From Datura wrightii (Eukaryota; Streptophyta; Magnoliopsida; Solanales; Solanaceae), in assembly GCA_035772735.1 (NCBI GenBank), contig JASDFA010000020.1, forward strand, positions 11,821,501 to 11,885,500: 64,000 nucleotides of DNA, read 5' to 3'. The notes below the pieces were generated by a model. The model was not told the DNA's origin. It ran no database searches and saw only the letters and a program-made list of their open reading frames with translations. The translations under genes were made by a program, and so were the position numbers. Shown here one piece after another: positions 1 through 10,898 of this stretch; position 1 is the stretch's first letter, and each line of letters begins with the position of its first letter.

Positions 1-3000
1 TTATTATTAAAACTAAGTAGTCTAAATTAAAAAGACTAACGCCCTAATAAGTGCCTACCCGTCCCAATCCTAATGTCCAAGAGGCGATGGACTACTAAAT
101 GAGATTTTGGGTTCTAAAATTCTTAGGTTGTATAAAGGTAATTAAAATGAAATACAAACAAGCAACATAAATAAAACATTTAGCATATAAGGTTCCAAAT
201 GGGCCTCTTCTAAACCTAAGAGCATGACTTCTAAAACGGGGCAAATGATTTCATAAACATGATGTCTAAAGCGAATATACATAATTCATGTATAGCACCA
301 ATTAAATGCAAAATCGTAAATTAAGGAAAACAGAATTTAATGTAAGAGAAATCTAATTTCAAAACAAATTCAGAAATGCAAATTTAATGAAATGAAACTT
401 TAATGTAATCATAACACAAGCCTAAAATGGATGCACAAATGTAGATTAATGAGAACAGAATTTAACATAAAGGTAAAAGTAGTTTAAAAAGAGATAAATA
501 TAATGATGTTTAAATAACAAGTATGTTTTAAACAAATCAATATCTTAACCTAGGTACATGATTTCTATGTGTTTTTAAGAGAGAAATTGATTTTAGTCGT
601 GACAAATAACGTTTAAAAAGTTTAAACATAATACATACTTTACAACATTATTTTAAAACTATAGGCATGAATTCTAGTGTCACATGGGTTACATATTAAA
701 ATGATTTCCAAGAGCAAGTATTTCGAGGATTCAATTGTAAGACGTTTTCAAGATGCATTTGTTTGGATCTATAGGCATGATTTCTATTGCCGCTTTTATT
801 AAAATCCTAGGAACATGCTTTCTAGGTGAAGCTAATACTTAAGAAAAAATAAATAAATAAAGCATACAAACCCCCACCCCATAGACCCCTTTTCACTATT
901 TTCTCGTCTTTTACAATTATTACAAATCAGAAATATGAAATAACAAATAAATACAAACATTAAAATGAAATAAATGAATAAATAAATCCATAGTACTTTA
1001 ATCCCGAGCAACCTTTCGCTCCCAACCTGTTAAACAAAATGATTAATTAATGTAAAAAAAAAAAAACAATGATCGTAACCTGAATTCGACACGTCAAGAT
1101 CACGAGGATCTCTTGGATCCCGAGCAGTGCTCGTGTCGAAAATGGAAGCGAGGTATGAAAAAAAATAGAGTAGTATTTTGAAATCAAGTATGGCAATCCC
1201 TCTTGTTTTTTTTTCCACTGTTCGGCCCCCCTTTAAAAGAAAGGGAAGACTTGCTTATATAGTAGATAATTAACTCCATCTAAGAAGTAAAACAAGAAAG
1301 AGAATAATTAGTAGAATAATCAAAGGACATCTCTTCCTTAGTTAACGAGACCAAATAAAAAATCACCAAAATAATTAAACTTTTTCACATTAAAACAAGT
1401 AATGAATTGGAAATAGAGAACTAAAAATATTTCTAACTATTCACATTAAGGCAAGAATATGAAAGGGATAACCAATTAGTGATTCTTAACTCAATAAAGT
1501 CTCAATTAATCATATATATATATATATATATATATATTAAATACTAGGCTGTCACGTAATTAACTAAGTGAAGGAAAAGGAAACGAACGGTCTTGAATAT
1601 CCGAACTTCCAAAAATACATGAGTGCTAAAGAAAATAAATCACAGTTTACCATAAATATACTAAAATTGTCACAGGTTGAACTAGGTAATAATCTAAAGG
1701 TGGCCTTGACAGCATATAAAAATATTTACAAGTCAAATCTTAAGAATGGAAGGAAAGCAATCACTTTACCAAAATTATTAGAAGTTTAATGCAAATAAAT
1801 ACGTAATCACAACTATTTTAACGAATCAAGGGGGAACGATATCAATTAACAGAGAGAAAATGGTAGGTATTACCATAGACAGATAAATACTATAACTTGT
1901 CAAGAATCAGTCCATATTTAGCATATATCAAATATAATGAACTAACTTAAAAATGAAAATTAATCAAAATCTAATTCAGAGTGATAACGGGAATCGTAAT
2001 TAACTTCAGTAGTGGATTACCATGTCCAGAATCAAAATATACAAATATGTATTCCGGAATGCATAATTAGTGAGAAATCAAACAATAAATAATTGGGGCT
2101 AGGTCAAAATTTGCAACAATCGGGAGTCACACAAGCCTATGAAAGTCCTAATTAATAAAAGTTTAAACATAATTTAACAGTTAACACACACAAACTTGAA
2201 TCTAGGTTATGTTATTGAAAGACTTGTGAGTAAGAAATATTAACAGAAATATGTAAAAGAGACCAAAACAAATATGGATTCATAAGAATCGGTCAACGTC
2301 TCCGCATTTCGAGTGTTGGTGGATCGTCAGATTTCGGAAATGGAGGGCTGTGCGGTCTGGCCGGTCCTGGAGAAAGGGAAAAACGGAGAAGAGAAAGGGG
2401 GAAAATCGGGATTTCTTTTTTGGCGCCGGAGTAGTTAGGGTGTGGGCGACGTTAATGGAGAGGGAGGTCGACTGAACGAGTTTGTGGTGGTGTTTCGGGT
2501 GAGAGAAGAGGAAGGCGTGGTGGAGGTTGGGCGGCGGAGGCTGCCGAATTCCGCCGGAAATTACGGAGGTAGGGGGTCCGGCGATGGTGAGGGAGATAGG
2601 AGAGAGGGTGGCGGCTTGGAGGGAGAAAGGGAAGGAATGAAAAGAAAAATAGGGTTTGGGGGGTAGAATATTAGAAATAGGAAAATGGGTAGGGTTGATC
2701 TCATCCGTAGGATTAAGTTTGATGAACGGATAGGATTAAAAGTTAAAGATGGGTCGGTTATGGGTCAAGCGGGTCGTCCGGATTTGGACAAATGGGTTAG
2801 GTATTTATTTAGGCTAAAATTGAATTTAAATAATAGCCAAAATTGATTAAAAGTGGTAAAATTAAAATAAATTGAATAGAAATTGGCCAGATTTGAAATA
2901 AATTGGATGAAATTGAATAGGAAATGGCTATAATTTAAATAAATTGAATGAAATTGGATTTAGCTGCTATTAAATTAATAAATATACTACACTTTTAAAT

Positions 3001-3529
3001 AATTTGATAAATAGATAATAAAATAATTTAAATTATACGAAAATCATATAAATACTATTATTAATAAAATAAATTATAAATTTAAGTATACTTATGCAAA
3101 TATCATATAATTAAATTATTATATTTACGAAAAATTTAATGACTAAAATATAAAATCAAGTTATCAAATATTATAAAAATCATATTATTAACATAAATAA
3201 TTTATAAATTAGAGTAATATTATTAGTCAAATAAATTTATAAAACTTAGTAAAATTAGGTAAATAATTTATTAAATAAAGAATATATTTCAAAATAAGGG
3301 CGCATATTAATACAAAATATATTATATCCGATGTAATTATTTAGTATCAAAATTTAAAATTAATATAAATCATATATATATAACTTGAAATAATTTTCGC
3401 AATATTATGATAATAAATTACTTTATAAATACAAAAATAAGCCAAATTTTGCGTTAAATAAATAAAATAAATATATACATATATAAGCAGCATATTAAGG
3501 CGCAGGTAGGTCAAAATTGGGTGTCAACA
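1..3529 (-). mobile_element. Long LTR fragment of a probable Ty3/gypsy (Tat/Ogre-like) element
   Basis: The stretch is AT-rich, has no plausible gene, and ends abruptly at 3529 with TGTCAACA; read on the minus strand it begins TGTTGACACCC, a typical LTR start. Immediately to the right an interrupted copia gag resumes, so 3529/3530 is an insertion boundary. A GC-rich patch at about 2290-2660 reads on the minus strand like an LTR transcript start, with AAACCCTA followed by C/T-rich leader sequence. A degenerate dyad of the form CCTAG..CATG..CTAGG recurs about five times between 215 and 826. The other end of the element lies outside the window, so the target duplication cannot be tested. The Tat/Ogre assignment is from general resemblance only. 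Confidence 0.5.
1512..1538. repeat. (AT)n microsatellite
   Basis: Uninterrupted alternating AT run inside the left LTR fragment, followed by TTAAAT. Confidence 0.9.
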
Positions 3530-4028
3530 AAGTACACAGCGATAGTATCGGTTCCTTGAGAAATCATAGCAATTTCTCTATGCAACTGGAAAATTCGAAC
3601 TCAATTGACTTTATCAAAACGCTCCTTAAGATTCTCCCACACTTGATGTGCGTCCGATGCATACACAATTCCACTGAGCAGATCTCTTGACATTATATTC
3701 ATGATCCAGGATAATATAATCGCGTTGCAGATCTCCCATTCTTCATGCAATTCCGCAGGAAATTTGTCCTTTTTGTAAGTACCGATCACAAAACCAAGTT
3801 TTCTCTTAGCTTGTAGAGCAATACACATTGATCTCTGCCACAAACCATAATTTTCTGACCTACCAGCTGCGTCGGAATCAAAATCAAACCTGGAGTATTC
3901 GAAGGATGAACAAACAGTGGATGAGTATGCGTAATCTCCTCTTTGCATAACCTCCTCTGTTTCCGTCTCTATAAATTCTTCAATTGAGCAATTTGGTGAA
4001 TAACCCAGTTATACCTGTTCTGATATCA
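3530..4028 (-). pseudogene. Ty1/copia gag fragment with primer-binding site
   Basis: A minus-strand frame of 115 codons (3948-3601) resembles the N-terminal gag domain of Tork/Tnt1-like copia polyproteins. It has an ENYGLWQRSM core, then AKRKLGF, an HEEWEICNAI stretch, SWIMN, and VWENLKERFDKVN. After an in-frame stop at 3601 the same frame continues to 3530 with a recognisable IFQLHREIAMISQGTD segment, and then meets the foreign LTR. To the right, 4017-4028 is a degenerate complement of the initiator-methionine tRNA primer-binding site (TGATATCA in place of TGATACCA). Protease, integrase and reverse transcriptase are absent from the window. It is dead: truncated, with a stop, and interrupted. 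Confidence 0.75.
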
Positions 4029-4250
4029 TGTTGAATTTCATGATTGAAATCATAGATAGAGAATATTTTGTATTGAATGAAAACCACATGTTTACAATGG
4101 AGCTAGTACACTTATATACATAAAATGTGACTAAACCAGTAACTACCTATTGGATTGACCGCTGTCAACCACTTAACCACTATTATAACCGACTAACTAA
4201 TTGTAGTGGTACTAACACTAACTAACTTCTTAATCCTTTTAACTCCAATA
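4029..4250 (-). mobile_element. Short Ty1/copia 5' LTR
   Basis: Begins TGTTGAATTT directly next to the primer-binding site and ends near CTCCAATA, which on the minus strand reads like a mutated TGTTGGAG start. It contains a TATATA-type core near 4114. A length of about 220 bp is normal for small copia LTRs. The outer boundary at 4250 is estimated and no target duplication was found. Confidence 0.5.
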
Positions 4251-5522
4251 ATTTCCTTAGTCTTTCTTGTGCACTTTTTTTAGTCTATTTAGTCTATCTG
4301 AGTGGGCTTGGTTGGGAGGGTTAGGGTCTTTCGCATTCTTATCTTAAAAAGAATAAGAGGGTAGTTCCCTCAATTGTGGCATTGCCTTCATCATCCATTG
4401 GACTGGTTGATGAGCTTTTGGACAATCTGATATGAGCGAACTCCAGAAGCATTAGACCGTTTGTAATGGCTCGTCCCTAGTGCCTTTGAACGAACTGAAA
4501 GGCCTCTCTTCAACTCCCTTTATCGTCCAATCTACCAGTCATATCGATTCATCTCAGGATCTCACCTTTTAATAAATCAAAATGACAATTAACATATACA
4601 ACTGATAAAAATTATATCAAGATTGAGAATATAAGTAAATATTTAACCGTTTAAAAAATATATTTTTGCCAATCGGTCTAAAATATCTATCTCTATTCGG
4701 TCCCGTTCAATATATACAAGATGCACTAGCACAAGAAGTCGGAACACACTGTTCTATAATCAAGATAAATTATACTTAATTTTATGCTATAATCATATTG
4801 ATGAATTGTCTATTTTCATCTTAGATTATGAATAAGAATTTTATATTTATAATAACCGATGATTTAATCTTATGTATATAAGCTAAAACTCTATATACTA
4901 AATCAACTATTATATAAGTAAACAGACACATAAATTAACATATGATCTATGAAATCTTTACTAAAACTAAAAAAAGCATTGTTCTATACTAAATATTTTA
5001 TCTAAATACATAATTAATAATATGTATCTCAACAACTTATTTCTCCAATTACTTGTTCACTTATCATTACTTACCGTTTAGTAGATAGAATTCTCACCTC
5101 AGACTAGTTTTCTTCTAAAATTAGAGATGAAATAACTACCCACGACAAATCAAGTAAACATGTATTCTTTTAAAACGGTAAATAAATATTACTCACTTTG
5201 TTTCGATTTATATGACCCATTTTTTATTTTAGTTCATCCAAAAAGAATGACATACTTTTTTATTTGATAAATATTTAATAACACTGTCAATATTTTATTC
5301 ATGTTAGGTTTTATTTATTTGGTATAAAGTCCACAAAAGTATTTTTTTTTAATTTAAAATTTATTTATCTTAAAGATAATTTTAAAATATTGCAACATCT
5401 TTCTCATATTTGTTAAACTTTATGCTTAGTCATACTTCATCACAATATATTAAACTGTATTCAATTTATAGTACTGTACAAGGGGCAAAACTATGGAGGT
5501 TGTACTATACATGGAGCAAAAA
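4251..5522. other. AT-rich intergenic region with possible MITE remnant
   Basis: No supported gene. Around 5188-5260 the sequence TACTCACTTTGTTTCGATTTATATGACC and a following CCAAAAAGAATGACATA resemble one end of a common plant MITE family. No matching inverted end is visible before the CHX stop codon, so at most a truncated copy is present. The rest is simple AT-rich sequence that would include the 3' flank of the CHX gene. Confidence 0.4.
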
Positions 5523-8264
5523 CTAATTAGCTCTATCTATAGTGATTTCCCATCTTGGATGATCATTAGAGATGGAGGTTCTTGGTGTTGATATCCCATT
5601 ATTAAGTGTGTTATTCATGTCTTGAGAGGGGCCATCTTGATTGTTAACTACTACTGGTTTCATTGCTCTATTCACTAACTTCCCTCTAACTCTCTGCTGC
5701 TGCAACACTAGAACTGAAGCTGTGATGCCAACATCTGGCGAAGCCAAGAAATCTCCCACTACACCAAGTTCAGGACATTCACTCCATTCCCCAAGTCCCA
5801 CTAGCAAAGGAGAATCTTCATGGTGCTTCCCTACAACAATTAAATCAAATCTATCTTCTAAGCCTCTAAGACAAGCAGATAGCCCAACCCCATCTCTCGT
5901 AACACGTTCTTCGTATATGAAATTCTCGTTCGTTGAGTTCTCGTAACGAACTGCTTCAATCAGGCTATTGTCTAGCTTTCTTTCTCTGGCATTGTCATAG
6001 CCAAACATAAGGAAACGGATAAGTGTTATGGACACATTTGGGTGTCTCGCCAGTCGGGCACCATAGGCTAGTGATTCTGCATCATCTGGACCTCCAATGT
6101 AGACCACGGCAGCATGGAACACACCCTGATTGTTTAGTGTCACCATGGATCCCTTTAGGATTCCACGATCGACTAGTATGCCCACAGAACAAGGTGCTTT
6201 CTTGATGACTTTGGAATTGATATTTTGTATGGCACGGCTTGATGTTCCAACGGAACCATCAATTTCCCAATGCTTGTGGAATGGTAGGATCATAAATGTC
6301 GCGTTCTGGTCCAGTGCAAGGCGACAAATGTCTTCATGCATTAGTTCAAAATGCGTGATGGTGGTGAACGGTTGAAGGGTGACACAAGTTTCATAGGTAA
6401 GCTCGTATTGTCTCAGTGCATTGATGATTTGCAATGATATTGAAGCATCCTGAGGGATGTTTCCCTGGGAATAATTATGAGTGATAAGAAGGGGAGCAGC
6501 TCGACCCACGAGCTCAATGAGAACGAGAGCTATGACTCCTATAGGGCTGTGCTCTGTTGCGTTGGATGCTTCAAGTAAGTTGACCATAGTTGGTACACTT
6601 TGTAGATCGTGAACACAGAGCAGTATCCTTAGCTCTGAGTCAGGCTTTGAGTGCTGAAGGGTCCTTCTCTTTGTTGGAGTTTGTTGTTCGATTGCACGAA
6701 GGAGGAATCTTAATAGCGGTGTGATGATCACTGTAACTAAAATAACTGAGATGATGATTACCACTGCGAAGTGCTCATCTGACAGGGCCTAGCATTGATT
6801 AGAAAGAGTTCAAGTCATTTATTTAATCTTGTATGAAAACACTAATTTGGGAAAAAAGAGCAAAAAAGAAAGAAGGGGGTTTGATGAAATGTCACCTCTG
6901 AAATTCTCCATAAGTTAAAGAAAACAACATCACAGACGCCTCTAGAATTCAACATCAGACCAACAATAATAGAGTCAATAATGGTCAAGCCGGTGTAGCG
7001 AGTTATGATAATCATTACTCCAATCTTGACTAGGACGGAAAAGAGAACTAGAATGGAAATAACCCATAAGGACTTAAAATGAATGGTGAAAATGTCTGTT
7101 TTGAGGCCACTGGTGGTGAGGAAAACTGGGTACAAAATCTTGCCAACTGGATAATGAAGTTTCTGGATCAACGCTGCGCCCAGAGGCGGGCCTTCAGGAA
7201 TGGCCATGCCTAACAAAAGTGCTCCAAACAGGAAGTGTTGCCCAATCGTCTCAGCAGCAAATATGTACGCCAGTACAATTATTAAAATGCAGACAAAGTA
7301 GTTCTCCCCAACAGGTTTCCCTTCTGGTCTAAGTCTTAATGTCTTCTTAATTGCAGGCCTAACAAAAAAAACTGTGAATATGACTAAGATCACAGGAGAC
7401 AGAACTGAACCCATTTTATGCCCAATAGAATGTTCTTTCTCCACCTGCAACTTTATAAAACCTACTGCACCCATGGTAAAGCCAATCACATCACAGAACA
7501 TAGCTGCAGAAGTGGCCAACCGGCCTTGGTCAGTGTTGAGAACTTGCATTTCTTTGAGAAGGGAACATATGTTGGGAAAACCAACAACGCATTGTGATAC
7601 TGCAATAATAGGCAGAGATTTTGCTAGATGAGGTTCCAAGCTGATGAAACGTTGCATAAGCAGGGCTAGCGCCATAGTCGATGCAAGTGAAGAAAACAAC
7701 ACAGAGACGCCTATGATAACGGCCTTTTTCCCTGGTCTGAACATCCTTTTCGAGTCGCACTCAACTCCTATAACGAAAAGATAGAAGAAAACACCAAATG
7801 TTGCTGCAGTTTCTAATGCCATAACGCCTCGGATGGGGAACATGGTTTCTTTCACTTGTTCTAAATGTCCCAATAGTGATGGTCCAAATACTATACCACC
7901 CTGACATATATAATTCATAATTAATTGTCAGCGATATTTCATCAATGCAATTCGCTAACAAATATATGAAAAAGAGACAAGTACAATAGGCATGGATCAT
8001 TTGATTGCAGATATCATGGTATGGATTTCCAAATTTACTTACAAGAACTTGTGAGACAAGAGTAGGTTGACCCAAAGGCTTGAGGCCAACACCAATGAGC
8101 AGAGATGTTAATGAGATAACAGAGAGCTGAAATACCATAAGAGGTGCAGGAAATTTTAAAGGATTACGGGCTTTGTAGCCATTGGAAGTGACGTCTGCTG
8201 GGTCATAGCACAGAATATTCTGCGCAATAAATGAGTTGTCGGTCAAATATGCCGATTTCGCCAT
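5523..8264 (-). CDS. Cation/H+ antiporter, CHX family (CPA2)
   Basis: Three exons: 8264-8043, 7900-6896 and 6788-5523, giving 830 residues, the usual CHX length. The start ATGGCG at 8264 has A at -3 and G at +4, and the protein opens with the family-like CYDPADVTSNG region (residues 19-29). Intron 1 has donor GTAAGT and acceptor TATATGTCAG and joins SQVL to GGIVFGPSLLGH, a conserved CHX segment. Intron 2 has donor GTGACA; acceptor GCTAG keeps frame (RISE-ALSDEHFAVV), whereas the nearby TGTCAG would shift it. Residues about 40-435 form the hydrophobic Na+/H+-exchanger domain. E121 in FVIGVECD and D211 in SAAMFCDVIG sit where conserved acidic residues occur in CPA2 transporters. The last 390 or so residues form the hydrophilic cytosolic tail typical of CHX. 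Known role of the family: K+ (or other monovalent cation)/H+ exchange at endomembranes or plasma membrane. The subgroup and substrate of this member cannot be decided here. No damage is seen. Confidence 0.93.
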
Positions 8265-8939
8265 TCTCCAATTAAACATTAGGCTTCTAAAATTCTTTCT
8301 ATCTTTGTTTCTTCTTCTTTGTAAGGAGATTATGATGAAGATGGACATGGGAAAAAATGATGCACTAGTGAGATTCATCATCACTCATGATTGGTGGATT
8401 AAGTTTGTTTTGGATAAATGGTCTATAAATTTAAGGATGACATTAGGTAGACACGTATCACTATTTTCTCTCCAACTGCATCGCCTTGCCTCAGCTATTT
8501 TCCTTTTCTTTTGAAGGTAAAGCTGAAGAAATAACAAAGGAGAAAGGGGATTAGTAGTTTTATCTCTTCCCTATGGTCAGATAATCGGAAAATAGCAAAT
8601 AACTATATATGTATAACTTAAAAGAAATGAGATGATAAAATACTCCTTTTTACCACTACAAAAATTATCTTAACATTTGTAAGAAAAATAATATAATATT
8701 CTTTTTTAAAAATTATATTTGAATATTATTTAGTCGTTGTATTATTATATTTTAATGTTAACAAGTTTTTAAATTTTTCATACCCGCTTTATAGCCATTA
8801 ATCTTCTTTATTTACCTTTATAACTTATGACACATTATGAGAATTAATTTGTCATTAATATTTTTTGACCAAAAAATTCAGATTATTCTCCCTATATGTT
8901 TTGTTTCTTTGAGAGATAAGGGGAAAAAAATACTCATCT
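8265..8939. other. CHX upstream region, nothing else recognised
   Basis: This should hold the CHX promoter and 5' UTR on the minus strand. The 100 bases before the ATG are A/G-rich in the sense direction, as expected of a leader. A TATATA-like run near 8603-8612 is about 340 bases upstream of the ATG and could be the core promoter, but nothing in the sequence proves it. Open frames here are short antisense shadows. Confidence 0.35.
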
Positions 8940-10143
8940 TACTATCTAGGATGTTGGGTTTTCTATTAATCTAAAATCATTGTTAGATTCTGGCTCCTAG
9001 TTTTATATTATTAGAGCTTGTTGAATCCTGGGGATACACCTACACTCGGTGAAATATCCTTAAGAACAGTGTCATAGGCACGCCTCAAGCTATGAGAATT
9101 TTCAAGGGTCGTGATTATAGGTCCTGTATTAGAAGATAATATTGTAGGATTTACATTTAAATAATAATTTTTTTCCGTCATAAGGTATGTCTGTATGTTA
9201 ATATCTTTATTATTTTTAATATTTGAGAAAAATAATTACTTTAAACCTAAAATCAATAATAAAACCTTTAAAAATAAAAGTTGAAAAAGTTGACAATCCT
9301 ATTAAGCCAAAAACTAATTCAAATAAAGTAGATGATATTGTTGTTATGGTCATTTTTGAAGTGAATATTATGGTTAGTGTGAGTGACTGAGTGATAGGCT
9401 TTGCGTGAATAAAAATAATGTTATGGCTTACCTAAGTCAATGTAGGAGAAAATTTTGTTTATCTTGGTGTATGAAAAACTACTCATATTTTTGAAAAAGA
9501 AAAATTCTCAAACTCATATCTAAAAAAACACTGACTTTAACTGAGATTTCATGTTTCAAATATTTGAACCAATTTGGCTGATGCGGAATTATTAGAAAAT
9601 ATTGAAAAAAAATCTTTTGAGAATGTTATGATTGTTTTAATTAAGAATGATATTTTTTTGTTGGCTAAGAATATATTACTATGATTTGGTTATGTTAAAT
9701 ATTTTGAATGAAAATACTAATAACTTGCTTGCTTGATCTCTTTGATTTAAACATGTTAAATGTTAGTAAATTTGTTTATTTTATAGTATGAAAAGTCAAT
9801 CTTAAATAGGAAATCAATTATATAAAAATATTAGATTAGATAGAGATAGTGAACTTATTTTGCTTAATGATTTTTGTGAAAAGGAATGAACTATTAATGA
9901 AGTTACTCCTCTGTACTCACTTGAATCAAATAGAGTAGATAAAAAAAAGATGATTTTTTAAATAGAAATTATGTGAATTGTATGTTTGTTAGCTCTTGTG
10001 CACTTGATAATTTTTAAGAGAATCTATTTTATGTGTTTGGAAGATACATTAGTGTATCTTAATACAAAAAACTGTATCAATTTCTTATGATTTGTGAAAA
10101 ATTTATTCCCTTAGACTGAGATATTTGAAAGTGTGGGGATGAC
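8940..10143 (+). pseudogene. Ancient Ty1/copia remnant: leader, pre-integrase and integrase
   Basis: About 9040-9160 resembles a copia leader or LTR stretch. From about 9330 the translated frames, despite many stops and frameshifts, follow a copia polyprotein. First come pieces resembling the protease/pre-integrase region (a VSD..VIGFA stretch, then a FHVSNI..NLADAELLENI stretch). Then the integrase core around 9800-9950 appears as RLDRDSEY, NDFCEK, INEVTPLYS and ESNRV, and after it MFVSSCALDN near 9990. Gag is not visible. The element continues after the solo LTR at 13319. The amount of decay makes it one of the oldest insertions in the window. Confidence 0.6.
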
Positions 10144-10187
10144 TTGTTAAGATTATACTACCTGATTTCAGAAGAAAAAAAAAGATG

Positions 10188-10463
10188 CTTCCTCCGTTTT
10201 AAAATAAGTGGTGTTTTAATTTCTTTTTGTTTCAAAACAAGTGGTGTTTTACATAATCAAGAAGACATTAATGATGTTCTTTCAATTTTACCTTCATTTA
10301 AACGAAGAGAATTTTACATAATTAAGAAAATCTTAAAAGTTACATCTTTTTCAAGATATTTATTAGGGGTTAGTGGGTAAAAATATTTTTTTTCTAGAAA
10401 TGAGTAGTTTTTTTAAGGGGTGTACCCAAGCTAAAAGCACTACTTATTTTGAAACGGAAGGAG
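10188..10463. mobile_element. Stowaway-like MITE
   Basis: 276 bp with terminal inverted repeats: CTTCCTCCGTTTTAAAATAAG at the left and the complement of CTCCTTCCGTTTCAAAATAAG at the right. This matches the Stowaway (Tc1/mariner) consensus CTCCCTCCGTTTC. The right flank is TA as expected; the left flank is TG, probably a mutated TA. It holds no transposase gene, so it is non-autonomous. It lies inside the old copia. Confidence 0.85.
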
Positions 10464-10497
10464 TATAATATTTTTGGCTATATGTTTATTATGTATG

Positions 10498-10606
10498 CTG
10501 CATATAAACTTTGTGTTTAATAATAGTAATGTGATTGGGAACAATAAGCGTTGCATATAAACTTTGTGTTTGTTAATAGTGATGTGATTGAAAGTAATAT
10601 AATAGT
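10498..10606. repeat. Two-copy tandem repeat of about 53 bp
   Basis: Two adjacent units each begin GCATATAAACTTTGTGTTT and continue with AATAGTRATGTGATTG. The units start about 53 bases apart and differ at a few sites. The repeat lies between the MITE and the solo LTR. Confidence 0.7.
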
Positions 10607-10783
10607 AAAGAAAAAAAATTTGTGAATATATTTCCTTTAAAAGTGATAAAATTTTACGTGATTGTTATACCCCGTAAGATTTCCGGCACCTAGATGGCCT
10701 ATTCGCACGATGGTTAAGCATATTTGAAAGCCATACGTGCTAGAGAAAGGCCCGGGAAGGGATCGGACAGGTAACCTGTCGAA

Positions 10784-10898
10784 CCATCGCGGAAGGAGCC
10801 GAGGCAGAGCCCCTCCGCGATGGCAACGTGTCACGGAGGTGGAGCCTCCGCGTTGGCTCCATGACACGTTGGGCCTGTCCAGGCCCAAGTATATAAAG
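10784..10898 (+). promoter_or_regulatory. LTR core promoter with GC-rich dyads
   Basis: TATATAAAG at 10890-10898 is a strong TATA box. Directly upstream lie nested dyads: CCATCGCGGA at 10784-10793 pairs with TCCGCGATGG at 10814-10823, and a CGTGTCACGGAGG arm from 10827 pairs imperfectly with the later CCTCCG..TGACACG stretch. The same arrangement is found in the other family 1 LTRs. The function is inferred. Confidence 0.6.

Noticed and set aside
2442..2666. 74-codon plus-strand frame, Gly/Arg/Glu-rich
   Set aside because: It is antisense to a CT-rich leader-like stretch. The composition follows the GA-rich strand and shows no protein family.
5641..6375. Plus-strand frames across the CHX last exon
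   Set aside because: They are antisense shadows of a well-supported coding exon.
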